The notes under the pieces are model-generated. The model was not told where the DNA came from. It was given only the letters and a program-made list of their open reading frames with translations, and made no database searches. A program made the position numbers and the translations under genes. 64,000 nucleotides of DNA from Pseudomonas viridiflava (GTDB taxonomy: Bacteria > Pseudomonadota > Gammaproteobacteria > Pseudomonadales > Pseudomonadaceae). Each line of letters opens with the position of its first letter. Position 1 is the first letter of the stretch. The stretch covers positions 84,488 through 148,487 of the forward strand of contig NZ_UTHA01000297.1 of the NCBI RefSeq assembly GCF_900582195.1. The letters run 5' to 3'. Of the stretch, positions 17,081 to 25,900 are shown piece by piece.

Positions 17081-17326
17081 ATGCGATATCTGATCATCTG
17101 CTTATTCAGCCTGCTTAGCCCATACCTCGCCCTTGCCGAAGAAACCCACATTGAACAGGCACGCCAGTCACTAAAAAACTACGGTCTCAGCCACTGCATC
17201 CTAAAGCCATTCAACGAACGCTCCGCGCTGGAAAAAGACATTGCACTGTCCGCCAATGCCTATTCGTTCATGGGCGTTCGGACGATCTTTTTCAGGCGGG
17301 CATGCTGCGCAGGCGCCTGCCGATGA
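17081..17326 (+). pseudogene. Truncated Tai4-like type VI immunity gene
   Basis: The 81-aa frame begins MRYLIICLFSLLSPYLALAE, a Sec signal peptide, followed by a mature part (EETHIEQARQSLKNYGLSHC ... DIALSANAYSFMG) that resembles the N-terminal half of the Tai4-like family of periplasmic type VI secretion immunity proteins, normally about 120-140 aa. After SFMG (near 17274) the similarity I recall ends and the frame runs out through a Cys/Arg-rich tail over the 3' end of the convergent small gene. I read this as a decapitated family member joined to foreign sequence. Family assignment is from memory of the pattern and is moderate; the truncation is inferred. Confidence 0.45.
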
Positions 17327-17612
17327 CATCGAGCACATCACAGCCGTCGCGCAAAGGGATCACGCAGAGCTGGGCGAAGTCGCTGAGGATGACGGAGTCG
17401 CATTCGACCGAGCCGCGCATGCACATGTTTTCCAGCACCTGGATCACGGCGCGCAGACGATGGTTGGCGGCGTCCATGAGAATGTCGAGGGGCACGTGGG
17501 TGTCGATGAACAGGGTTGGCATGTCGCTGCAATTGCCGGTAAGGGCCATGAAGCGGTTGTCGGGATGGGGGATGATTTTTTCGTAAGGTGGATCGGGTTT
17601 AAGCATAGTCAT
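17292..17612 (-). CDS. Small hypothetical protein of a Pseudomonas-specific type
   Basis: A 106-aa protein, MTMLKPDPPYEKIIPHPDNR and onward, with no signal peptide or membrane segment. The layout (Pro-rich start, then LFIDTHVPLDILMDAANHRL) resembles the DUF3077/DUF6124-like small proteins found in many copies in P. fluorescens genomes, whose function is unknown; this is a loose resemblance. GAGG lies 10 bases before the ATG. It is preceded, 28 nt upstream on its own strand, by a multi-hairpin element (17641-17851) and lies where an effector gene would be expected after vgrG-DUF4123. It converges on the truncated gene at 17081. Confidence 0.6.
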   Translation of the reverse strand: MTMLKPDPPYEKIIPHPDNRFMALTGNCSDMPTLFIDTHVPLDILMDAANHRLRAVIQVLENMCMRGSVECDSVILSDFAQLCVIPLRDGCDVLDVIGRRLRSMPA

Positions 17613-17640
17613 ATCAGGTGTACCTCAATAGGTTTAGATA

Positions 17641-17851
17641 GGCTGCCAATGACCTTCCTACAGGTTTGGGTGGCAGCCATGCGCGAGAGTAGGAAACTGA
17701 GAAACCCACCAAACTCAGCTACGCCGAAGCGTTCCCGCGCACAGCCGCCGCAAAGAGATCAGGGCACGAATTAAGTGCCGCAATCAAACGACAGCGCTGA
17801 TGCGCGGTGAATTTCTCAGGGTTCCTACACCCGTCACCACTCTCGCAGTGA
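17641..17851 (-). ncRNA. Candidate structured RNA / leader with switchable pairing
   Basis: The 332-bp gap 17613-17944 holds no convincing gene but is dense in paired segments. Reading the minus strand: hairpin GTCAC/GTGAC (17851-17834); GTAGGAA-CC-CTGAGAAA (17828-17812), which pairs over 15 bp with TTTCTCAG-T-TTCCTAC (17704-17689); inside it GCGC-ATCA-GCGC (17805-17794) and GGCAC/GTGCC (17779-17763); then an 8-bp stem GGCTGCCA/TGGCAGCC (17678-17641) whose loop repeats GTAGGAA. The middle TTCCTAC could thus pair with either copy of GTAGGAA, an attenuator-like design. Strand and function are inferred from its place ahead of the gene at 17612. The type II-like alternative is a C4/P4-CI-type antisense RNA. 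Confidence 0.5.
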
Positions 17852-17944
17852 CAACGAAAAGACTATCCCTGCAACCCACCGCCCACCAGTTCATGAAAAC
17901 CGCCGCAACTCGAAGGAATCGTCCGAGACCTTCGCCCCGAAAAC

Positions 17945-18658
17945 TCACTCCGACTCTGCCAGCAAAAACGCCAGCAACGCCGATTGCGACGATTCTTCCG
18001 ACAGTGAAACCTGAAAAAACCGCCTCGCCTTGCAACGCAAAACCAGCTCGGGAAAGGCCTCGAAAAGTGTTGGATGTTCTTCGCTCAACCACTGCAACGC
18101 ATTGGCCGTTCGAATGTCATTACCCTGCTGCGCCAGCACCGACTCCGGCACCTGCCACCACGGAAAGGATCGCACCGAAACCTGCGCCCTGCCGCCTATT
18201 TCCAGCGCCTGACCGTTGATCAAACAACGCCCGATCAGCGGGAACAGTTGTGCCGCACCCACCTCATCAGACTGCAAAATCGGCAACAGAAACCGTCCGT
18301 CCCAGAATCGAAAAAACACCGTTTTGCCGTCCGGCATCAACACCTGCGTCAAGCTGCGAAAGTGCGCCACCACCTCTTCAAGACTCGCAGAAGAAACCGC
18401 CAACCATCCCCAATCCAGCGACTCGGTAGTGGCGACCCAATGCAGAAACTCACTGTCAGCAGCGACAATTCCCACGCAAGGCATCACCGCCTCCCACTCG
18501 GCATAAATCGTCTCGGCCCAGATCGGGCTCGCCGTTTCTCGCCAAGCGGCAGGCGGTTTTGCCTCACTGGCATTACTGAAAACCGCAAACAACTGCTCGG
18601 AAGTTTTCAACGGTTCACGTGCCAACCATTCGGCAGGCAAAAGAAAATCAGGCTGCAC
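17945..18658 (-). CDS. DUF4123 type VI secretion adaptor (Tap/TEC type)
   Basis: A 237-aa DUF4123 protein. Members bind the C-terminus of a cognate VgrG and load a specific effector onto the spike. Visible family features are the N-terminal LFAVFSNASEA region, the mid-domain WGWLAVSSASLEEVVAHFRSL and FFRFWDGRFLLPIL (R-F-W-D/YDPR-like core), followed by a C-terminal helical lobe. A longer frame exists, but the GTG at 18658 (reading VQPDFLLPAEWLARE) gives an 11-bp overlap with the end of vgrG, typical of coupled vgrG-tap pairs. The effector gene normally found next downstream is missing. Confidence 0.85.
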   Translation of the reverse strand: MQPDFLLPAEWLAREPLKTSEQLFAVFSNASEAKPPAAWRETASPIWAETIYAEWEAVMPCVGIVAADSEFLHWVATTESLDWGWLAVSSASLEEVVAHFRSLTQVLMPDGKTVFFRFWDGRFLLPILQSDEVGAAQLFPLIGRCLINGQALEIGGRAQVSVRSFPWWQVPESVLAQQGNDIRTANALQWLSEEHPTLFEAFPELVLRCKARRFFQVSLSEESSQSALLAFLLAESE

Positions 18659-20663
18659 AGAGACCGTCCTTGCAACGCTCACACTCTTCGCAGAATGGCG
18701 CATCACCCTTGAGGCTCATGATTTGTGCGGCGGTCAGCATGGCTGCCGGCGCGGCGGCGAGCTTCTCCGGCAACCCCGGCACAACCGGTGCGGCACTCAT
18801 CGCCGCCATCGGTGCGCCGCCCACGACAATCGGCACGCTGCTGAAAATGCCGCCGGGACCGATGTTGATCCACTGCCCACCGGCCTGAATCGTCGCACTC
18901 GCCCCGCCATCAATGACCACTTGCTGACCGGCGCTGACGTGGAATTGCCCACTGGCGCTGATCGCCTGATTACTCACGCGAATATGCCGGTCGCCGCTCA
19001 CGCTCAGATGGTCGTCCTGCTTCACTTCGGTCTGCCGCTGGCCGTGGGTGATGCGCTGTTCATCAGCCTTCAACTCATGCCGAGCGGTGCCGGTGACGAC
19101 GATGCTGCGCTGGTTATCGACCTGCACTTGTTGATCGTGCAACACATGCTGCGTCCAGTTGCGCTGGGCGCGCAGGTAGATTTCCTCGGCGCCTTTGCGA
19201 TCCTCGATGCGCAGTTCGTTGTAGCCTCCCCCGCCGGGGCTGCTCTGACTACGGAAAATGCTGCGGGTCTTGTCTGCTGGCAGATCCAGCGGGATCGGCG
19301 TCGCAGCGTTGGGCAGGCAGCCCACGACCAAGGGTTTGTCGGCGTCGGCATCGATGAAACCGACCAGCACTTCCATGCCGACTCGCGGAATCAGCACGCT
19401 GCCGTAACGGTCGTGCGCCCAATTAGTAGCAACGCGCAGCCAGCAACTGGAATGCTCATTCAATCCACCGTCGCGATCCCAGGCCAGTTGCACCTTGACC
19501 CGGCCATACTCGTCGCAATGGATTTCGGTGTCTTTCGGCCCGGTCACGACCGCCGGTTGATAGCCGAGCATGCGCGGTTTTTCCGGCCCCAGCGCTGGGC
19601 GGAAGAAAACGTCCCACGGCGTGGCGAGAAAGCTATTACGGTAACCCTGAAATCCCTCGCCATCGCTGGTCACCGATTCCTCCAGCACCTGCGGCTGGCG
19701 GCCATGATGCTCGATGGCGGTCAGCAACCAGAGGTCATTCCAGTCGTGGCGCGGATGCTCGATCAGTTGCAGGAAATGTCCGCAAACCAATGCAGATGCG
19801 TCGCTGATGCCCTCGGCCTGACGGTAATCGGCGACATGCCGCTCAAGTGCCCGCTGGGCGAGATGCTTGCCGGTTTCCCGATCATTGAATTGGCCAGGGA
19901 AGTGATAGTCCTCCAGCACCGGGCGCTGCTCACCGTCGACACGACTTTGCAGGTGCAGGCGTGGTTTTTCAAAGTTGTAGTCGCGCCGGGTGACCACGCT
20001 GGTGCGGGTTTCCACGCGAACATTGAAACGCTGAACCGCCGGGGCGCCGGCAGACATGCCACTGCCCGGCAGATAAAGGGTCGGCGTGGCCAGTTTGGGA
20101 AACACCGTCTGATCATCACCGAACACCAATACGTGCGCGTCGGGGTTGTGTTGAAAGTGGTAATGAATACCGACTTCGGCACACAGGCGCTGGATGAACG
20201 CCAGATCGCTTTCGGCGTACTGCACGCAATACTCACGAACCGGGTATTCGCTGCCTAACCGAAACTCGAACGCATCACGAAGGATCGCGTGATCCTTAAG
20301 CACCTGCGCAATAATTTGCGGCACGCTCTGATGCTGGAAAATTCGCTGATTGATGCGGTGCCCCAGATACGTCAGACGCGGGACGAGGCTTAAGTGATAA
20401 CGCGTCAGACGTTTCCCGGAATCGCCCTGCCCGACCTGATAAATCTGACCGTGAACGCCGGAACCGTCCGCATCAAAGCTCAGAAACGCCTGACAGTGCA
20501 GCAGGCTCTCGAGATCCAGATCCGCCCGCTCACTGACCAGTTCCAGCTCGAAACGAAAGGGTTGGCTGATGGCTTCCTTGCCCGTGAACTCAAGGACTTT
20601 GAGGTCATGCCGGGCGCCTTCGAGGGTCAACGTGAAACGCGGTTGATTGGCAGGCGCGAACAT
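18648..20663 (-). CDS. vgrG: Type VI secretion spike protein VgrG
   Basis: A 671-aa trimeric spike-tip protein. The N-terminal gp27-like part starts MFAPANQPRFTLTLEGARHD, the gp5 OB-fold is near residues 380-470 (EYGRVKVQLAWDRDGG, WLRVATNWAHDRYGSVLIPR), and the beta-helix has the repeats RKGAEEIYLRAQRNW, HLSVSGDRHIRV and SATIQAGGQWINIGPGGI. Beyond the helix is an 80-residue Ala/Pro-rich tail ending CEECERCKDGLCAA, probably the docking site for the DUF4123 adaptor; no catalytic domain is fused. No T6SS structural genes are in the window, so it is an orphan vgrG module served by a system elsewhere. Confidence 0.95.
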   Translation of the reverse strand: MFAPANQPRFTLTLEGARHDLKVLEFTGKEAISQPFRFELELVSERADLDLESLLHCQAFLSFDADGSGVHGQIYQVGQGDSGKRLTRYHLSLVPRLTYLGHRINQRIFQHQSVPQIIAQVLKDHAILRDAFEFRLGSEYPVREYCVQYAESDLAFIQRLCAEVGIHYHFQHNPDAHVLVFGDDQTVFPKLATPTLYLPGSGMSAGAPAVQRFNVRVETRTSVVTRRDYNFEKPRLHLQSRVDGEQRPVLEDYHFPGQFNDRETGKHLAQRALERHVADYRQAEGISDASALVCGHFLQLIEHPRHDWNDLWLLTAIEHHGRQPQVLEESVTSDGEGFQGYRNSFLATPWDVFFRPALGPEKPRMLGYQPAVVTGPKDTEIHCDEYGRVKVQLAWDRDGGLNEHSSCWLRVATNWAHDRYGSVLIPRVGMEVLVGFIDADADKPLVVGCLPNAATPIPLDLPADKTRSIFRSQSSPGGGGYNELRIEDRKGAEEIYLRAQRNWTQHVLHDQQVQVDNQRSIVVTGTARHELKADEQRITHGQRQTEVKQDDHLSVSGDRHIRVSNQAISASGQFHVSAGQQVVIDGGASATIQAGGQWINIGPGGIFSSVPIVVGGAPMAAMSAAPVVPGLPEKLAAAPAAMLTAAQIMSLKGDAPFCEECERCKDGLCAA

Positions 20664-20733
20664 CCGATGTCTCTCTGCAAAATGAAGGGCGGGCGATTCT
20701 GCATGAGGGGCAAGGGGTGATGAATGGGTGACG

Positions 20734-20752
20734 GGAAAATCAGATTTTCCCT
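20734..20752. promoter_or_regulatory. Perfect palindrome upstream of vgrG
   Basis: GGGAAAAT-CAG-ATTTTCCC, an 8-bp perfect stem, lies 71-89 bp before the vgrG start. It could be an operator or a leader hairpin. The 355-bp gap 20664-21018 otherwise holds a REP pair and the putP terminator. Confidence 0.4.
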
Positions 20753-20829
20753 ACTTTCATTGCTGAAAGCCCCTGCAAAAAGCGGCGCCTTCAACTACAG
20801 ACAAATCCCCCAAAGCCACCACCGAACCC

Positions 20830-20919
20830 TGTGGGAGCGAGCTTGCTCGCGAAAGGGGCATGTCAGCCGACATCCCCATCGACTGATACGACGTCTTCGC
20901 GAGCAAGCTCGCTCCCACA
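20830..20919. repeat. REP hairpin pair
   Basis: Inverted copies TGTGGGAGCGAGCTTGCTCG (20830) and CAAGCTCGCTCCCACA (end 20919), about 40 bp apart, between vgrG and putP. Confidence 0.93.
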
Positions 20920-20954
20920 TGAGATCTCTAGCGTTGGCAGGAAATAGCAGGCAC

Positions 20955-20994
20955 AAAAAAAACGGCCCGCCTCCTGTAGGAAACGGGCCGTTTT
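20955..20994 (-). terminator. Rho-independent terminator of putP
   Basis: The 11-bp stem AAAACGGCCCG (20959-20969) / CGGGCCGTTTT (20984-20994) is followed on the minus strand by a T-run (the A-run 20955-20962 on plus), 25 bp beyond the putP stop. Confidence 0.9.
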
Positions 20995-21018
20995 CGGGTG
21001 AGCGTTAGCTCAGAACAA

Positions 21019-22503
21019 TTACTTGTTCAGGTGGAAATCTTTTTCCGCCGCTTCGAAGCGCTGCACCATGCCAGTGGTCGGCGCGCCGAGCTTGCTGACG
21101 ATGTAGATGGCGATGCTAGCGAAGATGAAGCCTGGAATGATTTCGTACAGACCCAGCAGTTCGAAATGCTTCCAGACCACCACGGTGATCGCGCCAACCA
21201 GAATACCGGCCAGTGCGCCGTCGCGGGTCATGCCTTTCCAGACCACCGAGATCAGTACAACCGGACCGAACGCAGCGCCGAAACCGGCCCAGGCGTAGGA
21301 CACCAGGCCCAGTACGCGGTTTTCCGGGTTGGCCGCCAGGGCGATCGCGATCAGCGCAACCAACAGCACCATGGCACGGCCGACCCACACCAGTTCAACC
21401 TGGGAAGCGGATTTACGCAGGAAGGTTTTGTAGAAGTCTTCGGTCAGGGCGCTCGAGCACACCAGCAACTGGCAGCTCAGGGTGCTCATCACCGCAGCCA
21501 GAATGGCCGACAGCAACACACCGGCAATCCAAGGGTTGAAGAGGATCTTCGCCAGCTCGATGAACACACGTTCGTGGTTCTCGGTCACGGGACCGGCCAC
21601 TTCCGGGTGCGCCGAGAAGTACGCGATACCGAAGAAGCCCACGGCCACGGTGCCACCCAGGCACAGGATCATCCAGGTCATGGAGATGCGACGCGCCTTG
21701 GCAATCGATTTCACCGAATCCGCCGCCATGAAACGCGCGAGGATGTGCGGCTGACCGAAGTAGCCCAGACCCCAGCCCATCAGCGAGATGATGCCGATGA
21801 AGGTAGTGCCTTTGAGCATGTCGAAGTTGCTTGGATCTTGTGCTTCGATCGCCAGGAACGTGGTGTCGACACCACCGGTGGCCAGCAGCACGATGATTGG
21901 CGTAAGGATCAGCGCGAAAATCATCAGCGTGGCTTGTACGGTGTCGGTCCAGCTCACGGCCAGGAAACCACCGATAAAGGTGTAGGCAATTGTCGCCGCA
22001 GCACCGGCCCACAGCGCCGTCTCGTAGGACATGCCGAAGGTGCTTTCGAACAGACGGGCACCGGCCACGATGCCGGAAGCGCAGTAGATGGTGAAGAACA
22101 CCAGAATCACAATCGCCGAAATGATCCGCAGCAGACCACTCTTGTCTTCAAAACGGCTGGCGAAGTAATCCGGCAGGGTCAGGGCGTCGCCGTTGTGTTC
22201 GGTCTGCACGCGCAGACGGCCGGCAACGAACAGCCAGTTCAGGTAGGCACCGATGACCAGACCGATGGCGATCCAGCTTTCGGACAGACCGGACATGTAG
22301 ATGGCGCCCGGCAGGCCCATCAACAACCAGCCGCTCATGTCGGAGGCACCGGCAGACAGCGCGGTGACGACGCTGCCGAGGCTGCGACCGCCGAGAATAT
22401 AGTCAGAAAGGTTGTTGGTGGAGCGATAGGCCATCAAGCCGATCAGCACCATTGCTGCGATGTAGATCACGAACGTGATCAGGGTTGGATTGCTTACGCT
22501 CAT
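21019..22503 (-). CDS. putP: Sodium/proline symporter PutP
   Basis: A 494-aa SSS-family inner-membrane transporter that imports L-proline with Na+. It opens MSVSNPTLITFVIYIAAMVL, has about 13 hydrophobic segments, and carries the family signature region GGRSLGSVVTALSAGASDMS and GWLLMGLPGAIYMSGLSE near residues 38-75, plus WTDTVQATLMIFAL. The C-terminal tail is short and charged (RFEAAEKDFHLNK). The frame is open 18 codons further, but the ATG at 22503 gives the known start. It is divergent from putA across 458 bp with PutA-type operators, so proline uptake and breakdown are expected to be co-regulated. Confidence 0.96.
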   Translation of the reverse strand: MSVSNPTLITFVIYIAAMVLIGLMAYRSTNNLSDYILGGRSLGSVVTALSAGASDMSGWLLMGLPGAIYMSGLSESWIAIGLVIGAYLNWLFVAGRLRVQTEHNGDALTLPDYFASRFEDKSGLLRIISAIVILVFFTIYCASGIVAGARLFESTFGMSYETALWAGAAATIAYTFIGGFLAVSWTDTVQATLMIFALILTPIIVLLATGGVDTTFLAIEAQDPSNFDMLKGTTFIGIISLMGWGLGYFGQPHILARFMAADSVKSIAKARRISMTWMILCLGGTVAVGFFGIAYFSAHPEVAGPVTENHERVFIELAKILFNPWIAGVLLSAILAAVMSTLSCQLLVCSSALTEDFYKTFLRKSASQVELVWVGRAMVLLVALIAIALAANPENRVLGLVSYAWAGFGAAFGPVVLISVVWKGMTRDGALAGILVGAITVVVWKHFELLGLYEIIPGFIFASIAIYIVSKLGAPTTGMVQRFEAAEKDFHLNK

Positions 22504-22650
22504 TGAGTTACGCCCTGGCTTTGTTTTTATGTAGCGGCGGTGTTGAACCGCACGCAAACGACGACGTTTGGCAGACGATCCGGGATCCCGCGCATTTAGG
22601 ACTGATGTTTCCCCAGGAAAGCCATCAGCCGGTACACCGGGTTATTCCCG

Positions 22651-22889
22651 GTTGCACCTAGGGCGCGAATGCTATGCAACAAATCAAATAAGGTGCAACC
22701 AGTTTCGTGAGAATTAGTTGCACCTAGTCGGATTTATCGACAATCACCCCGTTTTTGCTCCTTTTTGTGGCAGTCATGGCCCTTTGCTAGAAGCAAAAGC
22801 ACCAAGCAGGAGCAGCACTTTCGTACCAGAAAATAATTCCTGACGAGCTGCCTATTATTCCGACAAAAAAAGGGTTGCACCCGGTTGCA
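22651..22889. promoter_or_regulatory. putP-putA intergenic operator region: six GTTGCA PutA sites
   Basis: The 458-bp divergent gap carries six copies of GTTGCA, the core bound by the ribbon-helix-helix domain of E. coli PutA: plus strand at 22651, 22717, 22874 and 22884; minus strand at 22675 and 22694. Five of the six extend to G(G)TTGCACC or its near match. Four lie toward putP and two, 10 bp apart, lie 73-88 bp before putA. Inference: autogenous repression of both genes by PutA in the absence of proline. Confidence 0.8.
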
Positions 22890-22961
22890 CCTCTTTCGAC
22901 GCACGGCTAATCTTGCCGCCAGCTGATGCCACGCAACTGTGGCAACCATGAGGATAAAAAT

Positions 22962-25900
22962 ATGGCTACCACCACCCTTGGGGTCAAACTCGATGACCCG
23001 ACCCGCGAGCGCCTGAAGGCGGCCGCGACCTCGATTGATCGCACACCGCACTGGCTGATCAAGCAGGCAATTTTCAATTACCTGGAAAAACTCGAGGGTG
23101 GTGCAACCCTGACCGAGCTGAACGGTTTGACCGCCAAGGACGCCGATGAGGCCGGCGAAGTCCACACCGATCACGCGCACCAGTGCTTCCTCGAATTCGC
23201 CGAAAGCATCCTGCCGCAATCCGTTCTGCGCGCCTCGATCACCGCCGCTTACCGTCGCCCTGAGCCGGAAGTCGTGCCGATGCTGATCGAGCAGGCTCGC
23301 CTGCCGGCACCTATGGCCGAAGCCACCAACAAACTCGCCGCCTCCATCGCGGAAAAACTGCGTAACCAGAAAAGTGCCGGCGGTCGTGCAGGCATTGTTC
23401 AGGGTCTGCTGCAGGAATTTTCCCTGTCGTCCCAGGAAGGCGTCGCGCTGATGTGCCTCGCCGAGGCGCTGTTGCGTATCCCGGACAAGGGCACTCGCGA
23501 CGCACTGATCCGCGACAAGATCAGCACCGGTAACTGGCACCCGCACCTGGGCAACAGCCCGTCGCTGTTCGTCAATGCGGCCACTTGGGGCTTGTTGCTG
23601 ACCGGCAAACTGGTCTCGACGCACAACGAAGCCGGCCTGACCTCGTCCTTGAGCCGCATCATCGGCAAGAGCGGCGAGCCGATGATCCGCAAGGGCGTCG
23701 ACATGGCCATGCGCCTGATGGGCGAGCAGTTCGTCACCGGCGAAACCATCGCTGAAGCACTGGCCAACGCGAGCAAGTTCGAAGCCAAGGGCTTCCGTTA
23801 TTCCTACGACATGCTCGGTGAAGCGGCACTCACCGAACACGACGCGCAGAAGTACCTGGCGTCGTACGAACAAGCCATCCACTCGATCGGCAAAGCCTCC
23901 CACGGCCGTGGGATTTATGAAGGCCCGGGCATCTCCATCAAACTGTCGGCACTGCACCCGCGTTACAGCCGCGCGCAGTACGAGCGTGTGATGGACGAGC
24001 TGTACCCGCGTCTGCTGTCGCTGACCCTGCTGGCCAAGCAATACGACATCGGCCTGAACATCGACGCCGAAGAAGCCGACCGTCTCGAACTGTCGCTGGA
24101 TCTGCTTGAGCGCCTGTGCTTCGAGCCGCAACTGACCGGCTGGAACGGCATCGGTTTCGTCATCCAGGCTTACCAGAAGCGTTGCCCGTACGTGATCGAC
24201 TACGTGATTGACCTGGCTCGTCGCAGCCGTCATCGCCTGATGATCCGTCTGGTGAAAGGCGCTTACTGGGACAGCGAAATCAAGCGCGCCCAGGTCGAAG
24301 GCCTGGAAGGCTATCCGGTCTACACCCGCAAGGTGTACACCGACGTTTCCTACATCGCTTGCGCACGCAAACTGCTGTCGGTACCGGAAGTCATCTACCC
24401 GCAGTTCGCCACGCACAACGCCCACACCCTGTCGGCCATTTACCACATTGCCGGTCAGAACTATTACCCGGGCCAGTACGAATTCCAGTGCCTGCACGGC
24501 ATGGGCGAACCGCTCTACGAGCAGGTTGTAGGCAAAGTTTCCGAGGGCAAGCTGAACCGTCCGTGCCGTGTGTACGCTCCGGTCGGCACTCACGAAACCC
24601 TGCTGGCTTACCTCGTGCGTCGCCTGCTGGAAAACGGCGCGAACACCTCGTTCGTCAACCGCATCGCCGACCAGTCGATTTCGATTCAGGAATTGGTGGC
24701 CGATCCAGTAGCGCAGATCGAGCAGATGGCCACAGTGGAAGGTGGTTTCGGCCTGCCGCACCCGCGCATTCCGCTGCCGCGTGACTTGTACGGTTCCGAG
24801 CGTGCCAACTCCAGCGGCATCGACATGGCCAACGAACATCGTCTGGCTTCGCTTTCCTGCGCCCTGCTCGCCACCGCACACAATGACTGGAAAGCTGCGC
24901 CGATGCTCGGTTGCGCCTCCAGCAACGAAACACCGGCAGCCGTTCTGAACCCATCGGATCACCGTGATGTGGTCGGTCATGTGCAGGAAGCCACTGTCGA
25001 AGACGTCGACAACGCCATTCAATGCGCACTGAACGCCGCACCGATCTGGCAGGCTACCCCGCCCGCCGAACGCGCGGCGATTCTGGAACGTGCCGCTGAT
25101 TTGATGGAAGGCGAGATCCAGCCGCTGATGGGCCTGTTGGCTCGCGAAGCCGGCAAGACCTACGCCAACGCCATCGCCGAAGTCCGCGAAGCCGTCGACT
25201 TCCTGCGTTATTACGCGGTGCAGGCGCGCAACGATTTCAGCAACGACGCCCACCGCCCACTGGGTCCGGTAGTGTGCATCAGCCCGTGGAACTTCCCATT
25301 GGCGATTTTCAGTGGCCAGGTTGCTGCTGCACTGGCTGCCGGTAACCCGGTACTGGCCAAACCGGCTGAGCAGACTCCGCTGGTTGCCGCTCAGGCCGTA
25401 CGCCTGATGCTTGAAGCCGGCATTCCGGAAGGCGTGCTGCAACTGCTGCCGGGGCGCGGTGAAACCGTCGGCGCCGGTCTGGTTGGTGATGAACGCGTCA
25501 AGGGCGTGATGTTCACCGGTTCCACCGAAGTTGCGCGCCTGCTGCAACGCAACATCGCTGGCCGTCTCGACAGCCAGGGCCGTCCGATTCCGCTGATCGC
25601 CGAAACCGGCGGCCAGAACGCGATGATCGTCGACTCCTCGGCACTGACTGAACAAGTTGTGATCGACGTGGTGTCCTCGGCCTTCGACAGCGCTGGTCAA
25701 CGTTGCTCGGCGCTGCGGGTACTGTGCCTGCAGGAAGATTCCGCCGATCGCGTCATCGAAATGCTCAAAGGTGCCATGGCTGAAAGCCGTCTCGGCAACC
25801 CTGAGCGTCTGTCTGTGGACATCGGCCCGGTGATCGACGCCGAAGCCAAGGCGGGCATCGACAAGCACATCCAGGGCATGCGCGACAAAGGTCGCAACGT

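Noticed and set aside
17784..18092. A 102-aa minus-strand frame running out of the DUF4123 gene
   Set aside because: It lies in another frame of the DUF4123 3' end and of the structured element; no ribosome site or family.
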